64,000 nt of DNA. Origin: Puniceicoccales bacterium. GTDB taxonomy: Bacteria > Verrucomicrobiota > Verrucomicrobiia > Opitutales > UBA9783. Within the stretch, counting starts at the first letter, position 1, and each line of letters opens with the position of its first letter. The translations under genes and the position numbers were made by a program. The stretch spans positions 1 to 64,000 of the forward strand of contig JAITJL010000017.1 in assembly GCA_031278975.1 (NCBI GenBank), in the 5' to 3' direction. Positions 46,671 to 56,181 of the stretch are shown here, in pieces. The notes beneath the pieces are model-generated. The model was not told the origin of the DNA. It made no database searches and saw nothing but the letters and a program-made list of their open reading frames with translations.

Positions 46671-47492
46671 TTAGTTTTTGCATCGGCGCTGTCTGCGCAC
46701 TTCGTACAAGCATAAGCTTCCCACAATACCTGCATTCAGAGAATCGGCAGATCTTCCAAACATGGGGACAGCGACTTTTATCGCCTTTTCCAACCACAAG
46801 GGTGTTAATCCATGCGCCTCATTACCAACACAAACAACGCACGTCTGCGTCATGTCTACATCCCAATAAAGTAAATCTGTATCCGGGGTCATTGCTAACA
46901 TTTTTATGTTTTTGCCATCGAGAAAATTACAAATGCGTTCCGAAGTATCCCAGATAACGTTTAACCCGAATACGGCGCCTTGAGAAGTCCTAATCACATT
47001 TGGATTAAAAATATCCACACAGGGGTCTGCAATCAATAATCCGTCGATGGCCGTTGCTTCCGCAGAACGCATCACTGCCCCCAAATTCCCTGGTTTTTCC
47101 AAATGCTCCACCAACAGATATAAGCCATCATCACAAATTTGAAAACTATCTAAAGATGGCTCCCATACATCCGCAATGCCAATAACACCCTCTGAATTTT
47201 CTCTCACGCTTAATGTCTTAAATAAGTTATCCGCCAACACGAAGCAATTTTCTTGTCCCAGATAATGGCTAAAATGCTTTTGAATTTTTTCATTTTGTGA
47301 TGCCAATGTACTTTGTTGAAAAACAAATGCACGTACGCAAACGTTCGCTTGCAAGGCGCGATTTAATTCACGCAACCCCTCAATTAAAAATAACTTCTCT
47401 CGTTTTCGACCATGTGCACGCAATAATTTAAGCCACTGTCTATAGTTAGGATTTAATTTGCTTGTAATGTGTACGCCATGTATTGATTCCAT
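46671..47492 (-). CDS. SpoU/TrmH-family RNA 2'-O-methyltransferase
   Basis: Methylates a ribose in rRNA or tRNA with S-adenosylmethionine. The knotted-fold motifs are visible: NLGAVMRSAEA, VGNEAHGL and SLNAGIVGSLCLYE. An N-terminal L30e-like domain covers about residues 15-105. It has 273 residues, similar to RlmB/TsnR relatives; the exact target cannot be told. Its start overlaps the end of the protease gene by about 40 bases, which suggests linked expression. Confidence 0.88.
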   Translation of the reverse strand: MESIHGVHITSKLNPNYRQWLKLLRAHGRKREKLFLIEGLRELNRALQANVCVRAFVFQQSTLASQNEKIQKHFSHYLGQENCFVLADNLFKTLSVRENSEGVIGIADVWEPSLDSFQICDDGLYLLVEHLEKPGNLGAVMRSAEATAIDGLLIADPCVDIFNPNVIRTSQGAVFGLNVIWDTSERICNFLDGKNIKMLAMTPDTDLLYWDVDMTQTCVVCVGNEAHGLTPLWLEKAIKVAVPMFGRSADSLNAGIVGSLCLYEVRRQRRCKN

Positions 47493-49783
47493 AAGGCTTC
47501 TTTACTGCAATAAGATGGAATTTTTGATAAATACTTTGAAGCACGCAAGAAGGACAACCAATCCACCATCATTTGAACGGCTTCGTCTTCATAAATATCA
47601 AACCGAGTTAAATCCCTATGAGGCATTTGGACATCCGACAAATAAAAATTCTTGTAATATTTCTTCCATTTTAACAATTGATCTACCTGCATATCCAATT
47701 CCTTGCGCTTCATTCGATCCGTAGAAAGTTGATGAATTCTGTCGGTTAAATTTAAAGTGAAACGATTCTGCTCATATTTACATTTAAAATAGTCAATTTG
47801 ACGTTGATACCAATCAAATGCAGGTTGTCGTAATTGTCTTTCCAACCGTTGTTGATGCAAATATTGAATCAATCCCGGACGTATCCACTCACAAGCCGGA
47901 TCATCGATTTTTGCGGGTATAGGCAATATAGAATCCCATTCTAAAGCATTTGGCAAATCTGATTCTCCTACCGGTAATACGTCGTAAAGCGATGGTAAAA
48001 ATAAGTCTGCACGTACACCTCTCTTTTGGGTAGATCTACCATCCGGCAAATACCATTTTTGCAGCGTAATCTTTGCAGCACCTAAGATAGATTTTGCGCA
48101 AGGGAACAAAGACAATCGGTCCATTTCTACAACCGCTTGAACCGTTCCTTTGCCGTGCGTCGTTTTGTCCCCAAACACGAGAGCTCTGCGATAAGTTTGT
48201 AACGCCCCGGCAACAATTTCGGATGCGGATGCGCTAAAACGTGATGTTAAAATAAGCAAAGGACCTTTCCAAACACACGTGTGAGGCTCGGCAAATTGTT
48301 GCGTAATTTTCCCCATTGTATCTTTGATTTGCACAACTGGACAACGATCCAAAAATAATCCCGCCAGCTTAACAGCTTCATTCAATAAGCCACCTCCATT
48401 ACGCCTCAAATCCAGGATAAGTCCTTCTACATCATGGGCTTCCAGTTGCAATATAAGTGTTTTTACATCTTCTGAAATACAGTGCGAATCGTTATTATCT
48501 GAAGTTTCTGGACCATAAAAAGCGGGTAAATCAATTAAACCCACAACGCGACAACACCCTTGAGGATTCGGTAAATAAAATAATTTTGCGGAAGCTAAAT
48601 TGTTCGTTAGTTTAATTTCCTCTCTTACAAGTTCTATAATTTTACGTTCAGAAGGCTCTGCATCGAACGGTTGAATCAGTAAACGTACTTTCGAATTCCG
48701 AGGCCCTCGAATAAGTTTAACGGATTGCCTCAACTTCATGCCTTGAATGTTGACAAAATCTTTATTGTCTTGGGCCACGGCCAAAATTTTGTCCCCCGGA
48801 TGTAAACGTTTATCTTGCTCGGCGGGTCCTCCTGGCAATAACTCTTTAATAACGCATAGGCCATTTTCTTCACTCAAATAAGCACCAATACCTACTAAGG
48901 CGTTGTGTAAACTAATGGAAAAATCTTCCATGGAATCCGCCGAAAAAAAAGTGGTATGCGGATCATAAAAATGTGCCACCGTGTTGAGAAAAATTTCTTG
49001 AATATCCACAGCGTCGATCTTATCAATGCACGACAATAAATTATTGTACTGATCCGCCAATTTAGTTTTCGCATCCGCTAAATTTTTTATACACTGTTCA
49101 ACGCTTAAAGCCTCATCTTTTTGCTCATTTTTGGCGGATTGAAGGGAGTCCTCAACATTGTCTTCTATCCAAGTATTTTCTTTTAATTGCACCGCTAAGG
49201 CCTCGTTTAACAACTCGTGCTGAAGCCGTTGATGCCACAAAAGATCCAATTCAATACGTGTTTTTGCCCACGACGCTTCTTTTCGATTAGCATCGTAAAA
49301 CAAATTTTTATTGAAATTAAACTCACTTTGTAATCTTTTATGGATCCAGTGAATCCTCTGTTCAGCGATGGTACGGTACCATTCAAATATATTAAATGCA
49401 GGCGTTAAACTTCCTCCACGCAGTAGTAATTCCAATGAAAGCGCGTATTGATGCGTGAAATTATCTTTATCCCCTTGGGTAAAAAACATACGTTGAGGAT
49501 CCAAAGTCAGTAAAAATTCCTCTATTACTTGACGGCAATCAATTTCATTAAGGGGTTTCTTTAAAAAATGGAGTTCTTCCAAAAAGCGTACCAAGAAAAT
49601 GGTTTCTGTTCGCATAATTGCCGTTTGAACAAATATTTTTCGAGATTTTTCATCACCGGTTGCAAGATTACGAGTTTTCTTTGCCTGTACACACGGCCTA
49701 CCTCCCAAATAGTAAACAAGTGCTGTACAAAAAATAATATACTTAAAGGCTGTCAAAAAGAACAAACGAAATTTTTTATTCAT
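47453..49783 (-). CDS. Carboxy-terminal processing protease (Prc/S41)
   Basis: Periplasmic serine protease of the S41 family that trims or degrades proteins from the C terminus. A signal anchor begins the protein. A helical region with a PDZ domain (about 285-370) is followed by the S41 catalytic domain. The nucleophile is S519 in SRFSASASE and the general base is K545 in HGKGTVQ. At 776 residues with a long C-terminal helical domain, it is Prc-like rather than CtpA-like. It follows the rhomboid gene by 9 bases. Confidence 0.9.
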   Translation of the reverse strand: MNKKFRLFFLTAFKYIIFCTALVYYLGGRPCVQAKKTRNLATGDEKSRKIFVQTAIMRTETIFLVRFLEELHFLKKPLNEIDCRQVIEEFLLTLDPQRMFFTQGDKDNFTHQYALSLELLLRGGSLTPAFNIFEWYRTIAEQRIHWIHKRLQSEFNFNKNLFYDANRKEASWAKTRIELDLLWHQRLQHELLNEALAVQLKENTWIEDNVEDSLQSAKNEQKDEALSVEQCIKNLADAKTKLADQYNNLLSCIDKIDAVDIQEIFLNTVAHFYDPHTTFFSADSMEDFSISLHNALVGIGAYLSEENGLCVIKELLPGGPAEQDKRLHPGDKILAVAQDNKDFVNIQGMKLRQSVKLIRGPRNSKVRLLIQPFDAEPSERKIIELVREEIKLTNNLASAKLFYLPNPQGCCRVVGLIDLPAFYGPETSDNNDSHCISEDVKTLILQLEAHDVEGLILDLRRNGGGLLNEAVKLAGLFLDRCPVVQIKDTMGKITQQFAEPHTCVWKGPLLILTSRFSASASEIVAGALQTYRRALVFGDKTTHGKGTVQAVVEMDRLSLFPCAKSILGAAKITLQKWYLPDGRSTQKRGVRADLFLPSLYDVLPVGESDLPNALEWDSILPIPAKIDDPACEWIRPGLIQYLHQQRLERQLRQPAFDWYQRQIDYFKCKYEQNRFTLNLTDRIHQLSTDRMKRKELDMQVDQLLKWKKYYKNFYLSDVQMPHRDLTRFDIYEDEAVQMMVDWLSFLRASKYLSKIPSYCSKEALWNQYMAYTLQAN

Positions 49784-49792
49784 GCTATAAAA

Positions 49793-50623
49793 TTAAAATT
49801 TTCTATACTGCTCAAGCCACTTCTTTTCTTCTACAGATAGTGAACCCATATTTCCTTCGCGTAATTTTCTAAAAATATCAAAAGGAATAATACGTTGGGC
49901 GCGATCATTGCTACTTAAATCATCTTCTATATGCACTTGATAATTCGTTTTAAATGTAATTTTTTTCCCCTTTTTTTCACGGCAAAATTCGAAATGCCTC
50001 TGTGCTAGGCAGTAGGTAAAACCGCACAGCATACCTCCCAAATGCGCAGAATTTGCAATTGAAGCATTGTTTTGAAGTTCATACAACACGCCATTGATCA
50101 CCTCATACCCCCAGGTAAAGCGGATAAGCCATTTAGCTTTTATCTGTACCGGAAAAACGAAAAAAACGAGCAACGATATGGATTTTTCGGGATACGTGTG
50201 ACAAAAATAAGTCAATAAAGCCATAATACCTGCCGAAGCTCCCATTAAATAATGCGCATGATGTGCATGTATAGATAACCAACACAAGCCACCTCCCACA
50301 ATCCCACAAAAATATAAAATTAATAGAGATTTCAAGGTCAGTTCATAAATTAACAAAAAACGACTTAGGAAATAAAGCATCAAGCCGTTGAACAAAAAAT
50401 GAAAAAAATCTGCATGTAAAAAAGAATAAGAAAACAACATCCAAAATTTGCCTGCCAGCAGACCTGGAAAAGAAAGGGAAAATTGATTTTCAATCCAATG
50501 ACTATTGAACCAAATATTAAGGATTTGCATGCACACAAACACTCCACCATAAATCCATATTAATTTTTTTATAAGGGAATCTTTGGGCTGGTAATTAACA
50601 GCGCGAAAAAATGAATGCTGCAT
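49793..50623 (-). CDS. Rhomboid intramembrane serine protease
   Basis: Cleaves proteins within the membrane. The six-helix core has nucleophile S130 in MGASAGIM and catalytic H194 in SAHLGGML, with the HADFFHFLFNGLML motif near residue 70. The cytoplasmic C-terminal part (about 205-276) is charged and has no known domain. It has 276 residues. It is the first gene of a rhomboid-protease-methyltransferase run on the minus strand. Confidence 0.92.
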   Translation of the reverse strand: MQHSFFRAVNYQPKDSLIKKLIWIYGGVFVCMQILNIWFNSHWIENQFSLSFPGLLAGKFWMLFSYSFLHADFFHFLFNGLMLYFLSRFLLIYELTLKSLLILYFCGIVGGGLCWLSIHAHHAHYLMGASAGIMALLTYFCHTYPEKSISLLVFFVFPVQIKAKWLIRFTWGYEVINGVLYELQNNASIANSAHLGGMLCGFTYCLAQRHFEFCREKKGKKITFKTNYQVHIEDDLSSNDRAQRIIPFDIFRKLREGNMGSLSVEEKKWLEQYRKF

Positions 50624-50788
50624 GGTATGTGTTTATATTTTTCTTACCCTAACGGCAAGCTTTAACCATTTTTTTTACAAATGTCTGAATTTTAAGTTTT
50701 AAAATCGTACGTAAGTAGTTTTTTTATATTTTTGTGTTGAAGAAATTTTTTTATATTTTAAATTCACTTTCACTGTTTATAGAAATTT

Positions 50789-50962
50789 ATGCCAAGAGAA
50801 CACGTTATTATTGAATGCACCGAAGCGCACAAAGAAGGAAAACCTGTTTCTCGTTACATGACAACACGTAATAAAAAGCTGCAAGTTGAAAAAGTAGAAA
50901 AAATGAAATACAACAGGTTTTTAAGACGTCATACTTTACATCGAGAAATAAAAGATAAGTAG
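50789..50962 (+). CDS. rpmG: 50S ribosomal protein L33
   Basis: A 57-residue basic ribosomal protein with the L33 sequence pattern ([27 protein letters not shown]-type core). It has one cysteine only, so it is the zinc-free form. It is too short for usual gene cut-offs. A hairpin at 51006-51032 may end its transcript. Confidence 0.92.
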   Translation: MPREHVIIECTEAHKEGKPVSRYMTTRNKKLQVEKVEKMKYNRFLRRHTLHREIKDK

Positions 50963-51005
50963 ACCTTTCTTAAGTTTTTGAGGTTTTTCGTTGTCAGCGT
51001 TGGGT

Positions 51006-51032
51006 AACCGCTACGGTGAGAGTGGTTTTGAT
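51006..51032 (+). terminator. Weak hairpin terminator after rpmG
   Basis: AACCGCT pairs with AGTGGTT (one G-U pair) around a loop of 8 bases, followed by TTGATTT. The stem is short and the T run interrupted. Confidence 0.35.
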
Positions 51033-51070
51033 TTCATAAAAAGTAAACAGTTTCTTTTCACTTGAAAATT

Positions 51071-51088
51071 CCCTAAAACCTTTTAGGG
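51071..51088 (+). promoter_or_regulatory. Perfect inverted repeat before the ABC ATPase gene
   Basis: CCCTAAAA and TTTTAGGG are perfect arms around CC, ending 14 bases before ATG 51103. It could be an operator or an mRNA hairpin near the start. Confidence 0.4.
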
Positions 51089-51102
51089 TGTACGACAATT
51101 GT

Positions 51103-51891
51103 ATGACGGAAACAGATGTTAAAATTTGTGCAAGTCACGTCAGTAAAGTTTTTACGGGGGGCTGTCATTTTATTAAAGTATTGGATGATATCTCCTTTTC
51201 TATACAAACGGGAGAATTCGTTGCGATTTTAGGACCCAGTGGGTGCGGAAAATCTACTTTGCTAAACATGGTAGCCGATCTTGAACCCTGTAAAGAGGGA
51301 AATATTATCGTTAATGAATATCATACCGATCAACCTGAACGACATCGTATGATGATGTTTCAGGAAGCAGCCTTGTTCCCTTGGTACAATGTGCTCAGCA
51401 ATGTGGTTTATGGCTTGCGCTTCAAGAAAGGGCTAACAAATGCCGAACGCAAGACAATTGCATCGTACTATCTCCGTATGGTTGGGCTTGGTCACTTTGA
51501 ACGAGCGTATATTCACGAACTTTCCGGAGGTATGAAGCAACGCGTCGCATTGGCAAGAGCTTTGGCTCCAAATCCACAAATGCTACTCATGGACGAACCT
51601 TTCAGCGCACTCGATGCACTTACCTGTGAACACCTCTACAAAGATGTTCAAAAAATTTGGAACATGCAGCACAAAACTATACTTCTCGTAACCCACAACG
51701 TACGCGAAGCAGTCGTACTGGCGCAACGGGTTATTGTGCTTTCTCAGCGTCCGGGAAAAATTTTAAAAGACTTTCCTATTCAGCTACCCTATCCCAGATC
51801 TGTGCATGATGTGTCGGTATCCGCACTTGCCAACGAACTCACCCATGTATTGCACGTAAAAGGTGATGATGATTACGCTTCCTGCATATGA
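51103..51891 (+). CDS. ABC transporter ATPase (SsuB/TauB/nitrate type)
   Basis: Motor subunit of a nitrate/sulfonate/taurine/riboflavin-precursor type importer. Walker A is GPSGCGKST, the signature LSGGMKQR, Walker B is LLMDEPFSALD, and the Q-loop is in FQEAALFPW. I start it at ATG 51103 rather than GTG 51088. Its stop overlaps the permease start by 4 bases (ATGA). No binding-protein gene is next to it; a compatible one is at 40.4-41.4 kb. Substrate unknown. Confidence 0.9.
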   Translation: MTETDVKICASHVSKVFTGGCHFIKVLDDISFSIQTGEFVAILGPSGCGKSTLLNMVADLEPCKEGNIIVNEYHTDQPERHRMMMFQEAALFPWYNVLSNVVYGLRFKKGLTNAERKTIASYYLRMVGLGHFERAYIHELSGGMKQRVALARALAPNPQMLLMDEPFSALDALTCEHLYKDVQKIWNMQHKTILLVTHNVREAVVLAQRVIVLSQRPGKILKDFPIQLPYPRSVHDVSVSALANELTHVLHVKGDDDYASCI

Positions 51892-52697
51892 AATATCGCT
51901 TGCTATGTCTGGACTTAAATGTCGTAAAATCTTTACTTAAAAAAATAGCTTACCTATTTGCCGTCTTATGCATATGGCAATTTTTATACGTTTTAGGAGG
52001 GTGTTCTGATTTAATTTTTCCGACACCTATCCAAGTTGTCAGTTTTTTATGGCACGCTTGCGCAGATGGAACGCTTATGAGTGCCACTTGGATAACGATC
52101 AAGCGTCTTATTTTAGGGTACAGCGTAAGCGTGTTAATAGGGATTCCGATGGGTATACTATGCAGTCGATTTTACATTTTGAACGCCTTCGTCGGGAAAC
52201 TGGTTCTAGGTCTTCAAACATTGCCAAGTATTTGCTGGGTACCTTTAACCCTACTTTGGTTTGGGCAAACAGACCGTGCCATTTTATTTGTTGTTACCAT
52301 GGGATCTCTATGGTCCTTGATCGCATCTACAGAATCAAGTGTGCGTCAAATCCCAAGTTTGTACATAAAAGCGGCACATACGATGGGATCACGTGGAGTT
52401 GATTTGTGGTTAACAGTTATTTTCCCGGCTGCTTTACCTTCTATTATCACAGGCATGAAACAAAGTTGGGCATTTGCTTGGCGGTCTCTCATGTCGGCAG
52501 AAATTTACGTAAGTACCATCGGTGGATTGGGTATTGGGCAACTACTGCATTATGGGAGAGAAATGCAAGCTATGGATCAGGTTATGGGTATCATTTTTGT
52601 TATCATTGCCATAGGCCTCATCGCTGAAAAAGTTCTATTTGCCAATGTAGAGAGAATTTTACACAAGCGATGGGGCTTTATCAAGTCTTCCAATTAA
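51888..52697 (+). CDS. ABC transporter permease (SsuC/TauC type)
   Basis: Inner-membrane channel with about six helices and the EAA loop AAHTMGSRGVDLWLTVIFPAALP. It belongs with the SsuC/TauC/ThiX permeases. It has 269 residues. It is translationally coupled to the ATPase. The pair is a complete importer core that needs an external binding protein. Confidence 0.9.
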   Translation: MKYRLLCLDLNVVKSLLKKIAYLFAVLCIWQFLYVLGGCSDLIFPTPIQVVSFLWHACADGTLMSATWITIKRLILGYSVSVLIGIPMGILCSRFYILNAFVGKLVLGLQTLPSICWVPLTLLWFGQTDRAILFVVTMGSLWSLIASTESSVRQIPSLYIKAAHTMGSRGVDLWLTVIFPAALPSIITGMKQSWAFAWRSLMSAEIYVSTIGGLGIGQLLHYGREMQAMDQVMGIIFVIIAIGLIAEKVLFANVERILHKRWGFIKSSN

Positions 52698-52760
52698 ACG
52701 TTGTCTCTTTAACTTGATGTAACCTTAAAACGTGCAATGTTTTCTTTAAAAGTTGGTCAA

Positions 52761-53309
52761 TTACGTATTTATCGTAAAAAAACTATCCAACATTTGGTCG
52801 TATTGAACGCCTAAAATGTTTTCTACGCTTGCCTTAAGCGGGGCGTTAGTATCTTCTATTTCGGTTAAATCATCATCGCTTAAAAAACTTATAAGATACA
52901 AAGTTAAGCCTAACATGTTTGGCATTTCATGCAAATTATTCAACTTGAAAATCTCTTGTACTTTTCCAGGCAGACCTACTGTTTCGTCGTGAATGAACAT
53001 TTTTAAAGGCATTGAAGTTTTAAAAAAGTTAGCTCGAACTTCATTAATTTTACGAGAAAATTCGAACCAGTACGCCGAATCACCTTCCTGAACAAGAATA
53101 TCTCTTATTTTTCTAAACATACTTCTATCGGCACTTCCGTCCCAAATGGATCTCAGCAGGTTGTAATAATTTCCCTGTTGTACATCATATGTAACGTTAT
53201 GATAGTGATTATCGGATACATGATTACCTGAAAATTTAGGGTAGGCTTTTAAAAAGCTTGTAACGCTTACGAACAAACCTAAAATTAATGACTTGTAAAA
53301 GTTTTTCAT
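52761..53309 (-). CDS. Exported protein of unknown function
   Basis: A 182-residue protein with a clear Sec signal: MKNFYKSL, then hydrophobic residues, cleavage probable after FLKA. The mature part is alpha-helical in character with no cysteines or known motif. It lies alone on the minus strand between the ABC permease and SulP genes. I do not recognise a family. Confidence 0.65.
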   Translation of the reverse strand: MKNFYKSLILGLFVSVTSFLKAYPKFSGNHVSDNHYHNVTYDVQQGNYYNLLRSIWDGSADRSMFRKIRDILVQEGDSAYWFEFSRKINEVRANFFKTSMPLKMFIHDETVGLPGKVQEIFKLNNLHEMPNMLGLTLYLISFLSDDDLTEIEDTNAPLKASVENILGVQYDQMLDSFFTINT

Positions 53310-53460
53310 CGTACTAATGTATAACGTCTCTTTTTACGATACCTTTAGGAAAATTTTAAGGGTCGTTTAAAGATAAGTTTCAAAAGCCACTTATTTCTTT
53401 AAAATTGACTTGACTCAATGAAAATTATGCACAGTTTTACTTTTTTCAAAAAATTGTTGC

Positions 53461-55083
53461 ATGTTTATAATCAGACAAGCCAAGCATGAAGGACTTTTGG
53501 ACTTAAAAGCCATTAGAGAAAACATAATTCCAGGATGCATTGTGGGTATTGTGGCTCTGCCCTTAGCGATGGCTTTTGCGATCGCTTCTGGAGTGCATCC
53601 CGAAAATGGCCTGTATACGGCCATCGTGGCAGGTCTATGCGTATCCATTTTTGGAGGCAGTCGCGTCCAAATTGCTGGACCTACGGGAGCATTTATCGTT
53701 ATTTTGGCATCCATTACGCAACGGTACGGTATAGAAGGTTTGCAACTTGCAACACTGATGGCTGGAATTATCCTCATTTTGATGGGACTAATGCACTTTG
53801 GATCCATCATAAAATATATCCCAGAACCCGTAATTGTTGGATTTACTTCGGGTATAAGCGTTATTATTTGGGTTGGACAATGGAAAGATTTCTTCGGTCT
53901 CGATGTACACTTTCATGATTTGCATTTTCACAACAAGCTACTTGCCATCATACAAGCTTTTCCAACGTTGGATGTTACAACAACATGTATAGGTTTGTTA
54001 AGCTTAGGTACGCTAATTGTTTCAAAAAAGTACCTACAACGCCTTCCCGGTGCACTGGTTGTTCTCTTAATGGCAACTGTGATTCAATGGATTTTTAATT
54101 TCAACTCCGTTGCAACCATTGGATCTGCCTTTGGAGGTATTCCTCAGACGCTTCCTTCATTTCATTTTCCTGTGTGTACCTTCCCACGACTGTTAGAACT
54201 TGTAGGACCTGCATTTACCATTGCCTTACTAGGAGCCATTGAATCTTTGCTATCGGCCGTTATGGCAGATAGCATGATAGGGAGCCGCCATACCTCTAAC
54301 CAAGAACTCATTGGACAAGGCATTGCAAATATTTTGACACCTCTATGGGGTGGCTTTGCAGCCACGGGAGCCATTGCCCGCACGGCAACCAATATTCGAA
54401 GTGGCGGATATTCTCCCATAGCGGGTATCGTACATTCCATAACTCTCATCCTACTCATCGTCTTCTTGGCACCTCTAGCCAGCAAAATTCCACTCGCTAC
54501 CCTATCGGCTATTTTGTTTGTAGTTGCCTATAAGATGAGCGATATAACACGCTTCTCACATATTCTTTTGAGAGCCCCAAGGTCGGATAGCACAGTACTG
54601 CTGATTACTTTTTTCCTAACAGTATTTGGCAATTTAGTCATAGCCGTTAACGCTGGAGCTGTATTGGCTACTTTATTCTTCATGCGACGCATGGCCAAGA
54701 GCGTTCAAATTGAACTCAATAATGAACAAATATTAAAGCACGAGAACATTTTGGAGAAAATACCCGACGGTATCGTCGTATACTCCATTGAAGGACCCTT
54801 CTTCTTTGGCGTTATTGAAACATTTCAAAATGCACTGACAAAAGTAAACGACAAAGTACATACAATCGTTTTGCGCCTAAAGCATGTCTCATTTATCGAC
54901 GCAACTGGATTGGATTCATTGCACACGGTTACGTATTCCCTGCAAAAAAAGTCGGTAAAAATAATCTTTTGCGAGGCCAACGCGTGCGTGTATGCGCGCA
55001 TGCGAAAAGCCCGATTGCAGGATTCCTCGTTGATGGATAACTTTGATCGTACTTTACCGGAAGCTTTACAAGTTTCCCACTAA
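53461..55083 (+). CDS. SulP-family anion transporter with STAS domain
   Basis: Secondary transporter of the SLC26/SulP family for sulfate, bicarbonate or other anions; the substrate is not deducible. About 10-12 membrane helices occupy residues 10-410, with the family segment SRVQIAGPTGAF near residue 78. A cytoplasmic STAS domain covers about 440-540 and contains FIDATGLDSL. It has 540 residues. It converges with the sigma-factor gene 20 bases away. Confidence 0.9.
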   Translation: MFIIRQAKHEGLLDLKAIRENIIPGCIVGIVALPLAMAFAIASGVHPENGLYTAIVAGLCVSIFGGSRVQIAGPTGAFIVILASITQRYGIEGLQLATLMAGIILILMGLMHFGSIIKYIPEPVIVGFTSGISVIIWVGQWKDFFGLDVHFHDLHFHNKLLAIIQAFPTLDVTTTCIGLLSLGTLIVSKKYLQRLPGALVVLLMATVIQWIFNFNSVATIGSAFGGIPQTLPSFHFPVCTFPRLLELVGPAFTIALLGAIESLLSAVMADSMIGSRHTSNQELIGQGIANILTPLWGGFAATGAIARTATNIRSGGYSPIAGIVHSITLILLIVFLAPLASKIPLATLSAILFVVAYKMSDITRFSHILLRAPRSDSTVLLITFFLTVFGNLVIAVNAGAVLATLFFMRRMAKSVQIELNNEQILKHENILEKIPDGIVVYSIEGPFFFGVIETFQNALTKVNDKVHTIVLRLKHVSFIDATGLDSLHTVTYSLQKKSVKIIFCEANACVYARMRKARLQDSSLMDNFDRTLPEALQVSH

Positions 55084-55103
55084 AGTGCGCAATGCTTTTT
55101 CCA

Positions 55104-55889
55104 CTAATGTTTTAAATATTCAAATAATTTTTTCCTTAATTTTGCAATCACTTCGGAGTGAATTTGGCAAATGCGTGATTCACTTAAGTGGAAAACTTTT
55201 GCAATTTCTGATAAACGTAAGTTTTCGACGTAGTAAAGACTTAACAATTGTTGCGAAAATTTTGGCAGTTCTTTTAAACATTTTCTTAATATTTGCCATA
55301 TTTCTTTTTTTTCAAAGATTTCTCGACCATTATCCTGACTTAAATCAGCTAAGACTTCTTGTAGGGAGTAATTTTCATCCTCGTTATCTGCAGCGCTGTG
55401 CACAATGTCTAATGGGACGTGAACTATGGGCTTAGCGTACCGCTTAATACGTTCCCCGTAGGTTTTATCTACGTGTAAATAATTGCAAATTTCTTCGTTT
55501 GATAAAGGGCGTCCAAATTTTTGCTCCAATTGTACAACTCTGTGCTGAAAGTTTTTTACTTTTAACCTTAAACCTCTCGGCAACCAGTCTAACCGTCTCA
55601 ATTCGTCCAACAATGCCCCTTTAATGCGGATGGAAGCATAGGAACCAAAAGAACACTTTGCTTCCCTTTTAAAAGTTTGCGTGGCAGAAATTAATCCCAA
55701 TAACCCTACGGTGTATATGTTTTCTCTATCGGTTGTCGTTGAACAATGGAGCAATACCTTTCCAACCATTGATTTCAATAAAGGCAAGTAGCGCATTACA
55801 AGGTCCCAATCGGGTTCCATTAATCCCATTTGTGTGTAAACTTTTTGTAGCGGTTTACGCTTTTGAGGATCTTTATACAAAACATTCAT
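55104..55889 (-). CDS. FliA/WhiG-type alternative sigma factor
   Basis: Sigma-70 family, sigma-28 subgroup. Region 2 contains the YTVGLLGLISA and KGALLDELRRLDWLPR motifs, and region 4 a helix-turn-helix with RLSEIAKVFHLSESRICQIHSEVI. At 261 residues it has the length of FliA, WhiG and chlamydial sigma-28. No flagellar gene, anti-sigma factor or sigma-28 promoter was noticed here. Its targets are unknown; in chlamydiae a related factor controls late or developmental genes. Confidence 0.9.
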   Translation of the reverse strand: MNVLYKDPQKRKPLQKVYTQMGLMEPDWDLVMRYLPLLKSMVGKVLLHCSTTTDRENIYTVGLLGLISATQTFKREAKCSFGSYASIRIKGALLDELRRLDWLPRGLRLKVKNFQHRVVQLEQKFGRPLSNEEICNYLHVDKTYGERIKRYAKPIVHVPLDIVHSAADNEDENYSLQEVLADLSQDNGREIFEKKEIWQILRKCLKELPKFSQQLLSLYYVENLRLSEIAKVFHLSESRICQIHSEVIAKLRKKLFEYLKH

Positions 55890-56181
55890 TGGCTTTTATT
55901 ACCTTCTTCAAATTTTTTGAACCACCGGTCACTGTGATTTTAAGAGTTTGCATTACTCATAAAACCAATTGCATATAAAGCAATTCCCATGCCTACTTTC
56001 CCGAATACATGTTCCGACCGTCGGGAGAATCAATCAACCGCAGGGATCGATATAACCTGTGGTTTGTTACTTTGAATTTAAATCGGGGCTTTTCTATTAC
56101 AGCCAGAGCCGATCAATTTTGGGTATCCTTAAAATGAATCCGTTGATTAAGTTGTATGCTTCAGAAAATCAACAATGGGAA
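55890..56181. other. Intergenic region with consecutive stable hairpins
   Basis: Three hairpins lie here: TCCCGA with TCGGGA near 56000-56026, AACCGCAGG with CCTGTGGTT at 56036-56064 (one G-U pair), and GTTGATT with AATCAAC near 56128-56180. The last is next to the GT8 stop codon and may end that transcript. The first two could be part of a 5' leader or a small RNA. I know no RNA family with this layout. Confidence 0.35.
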
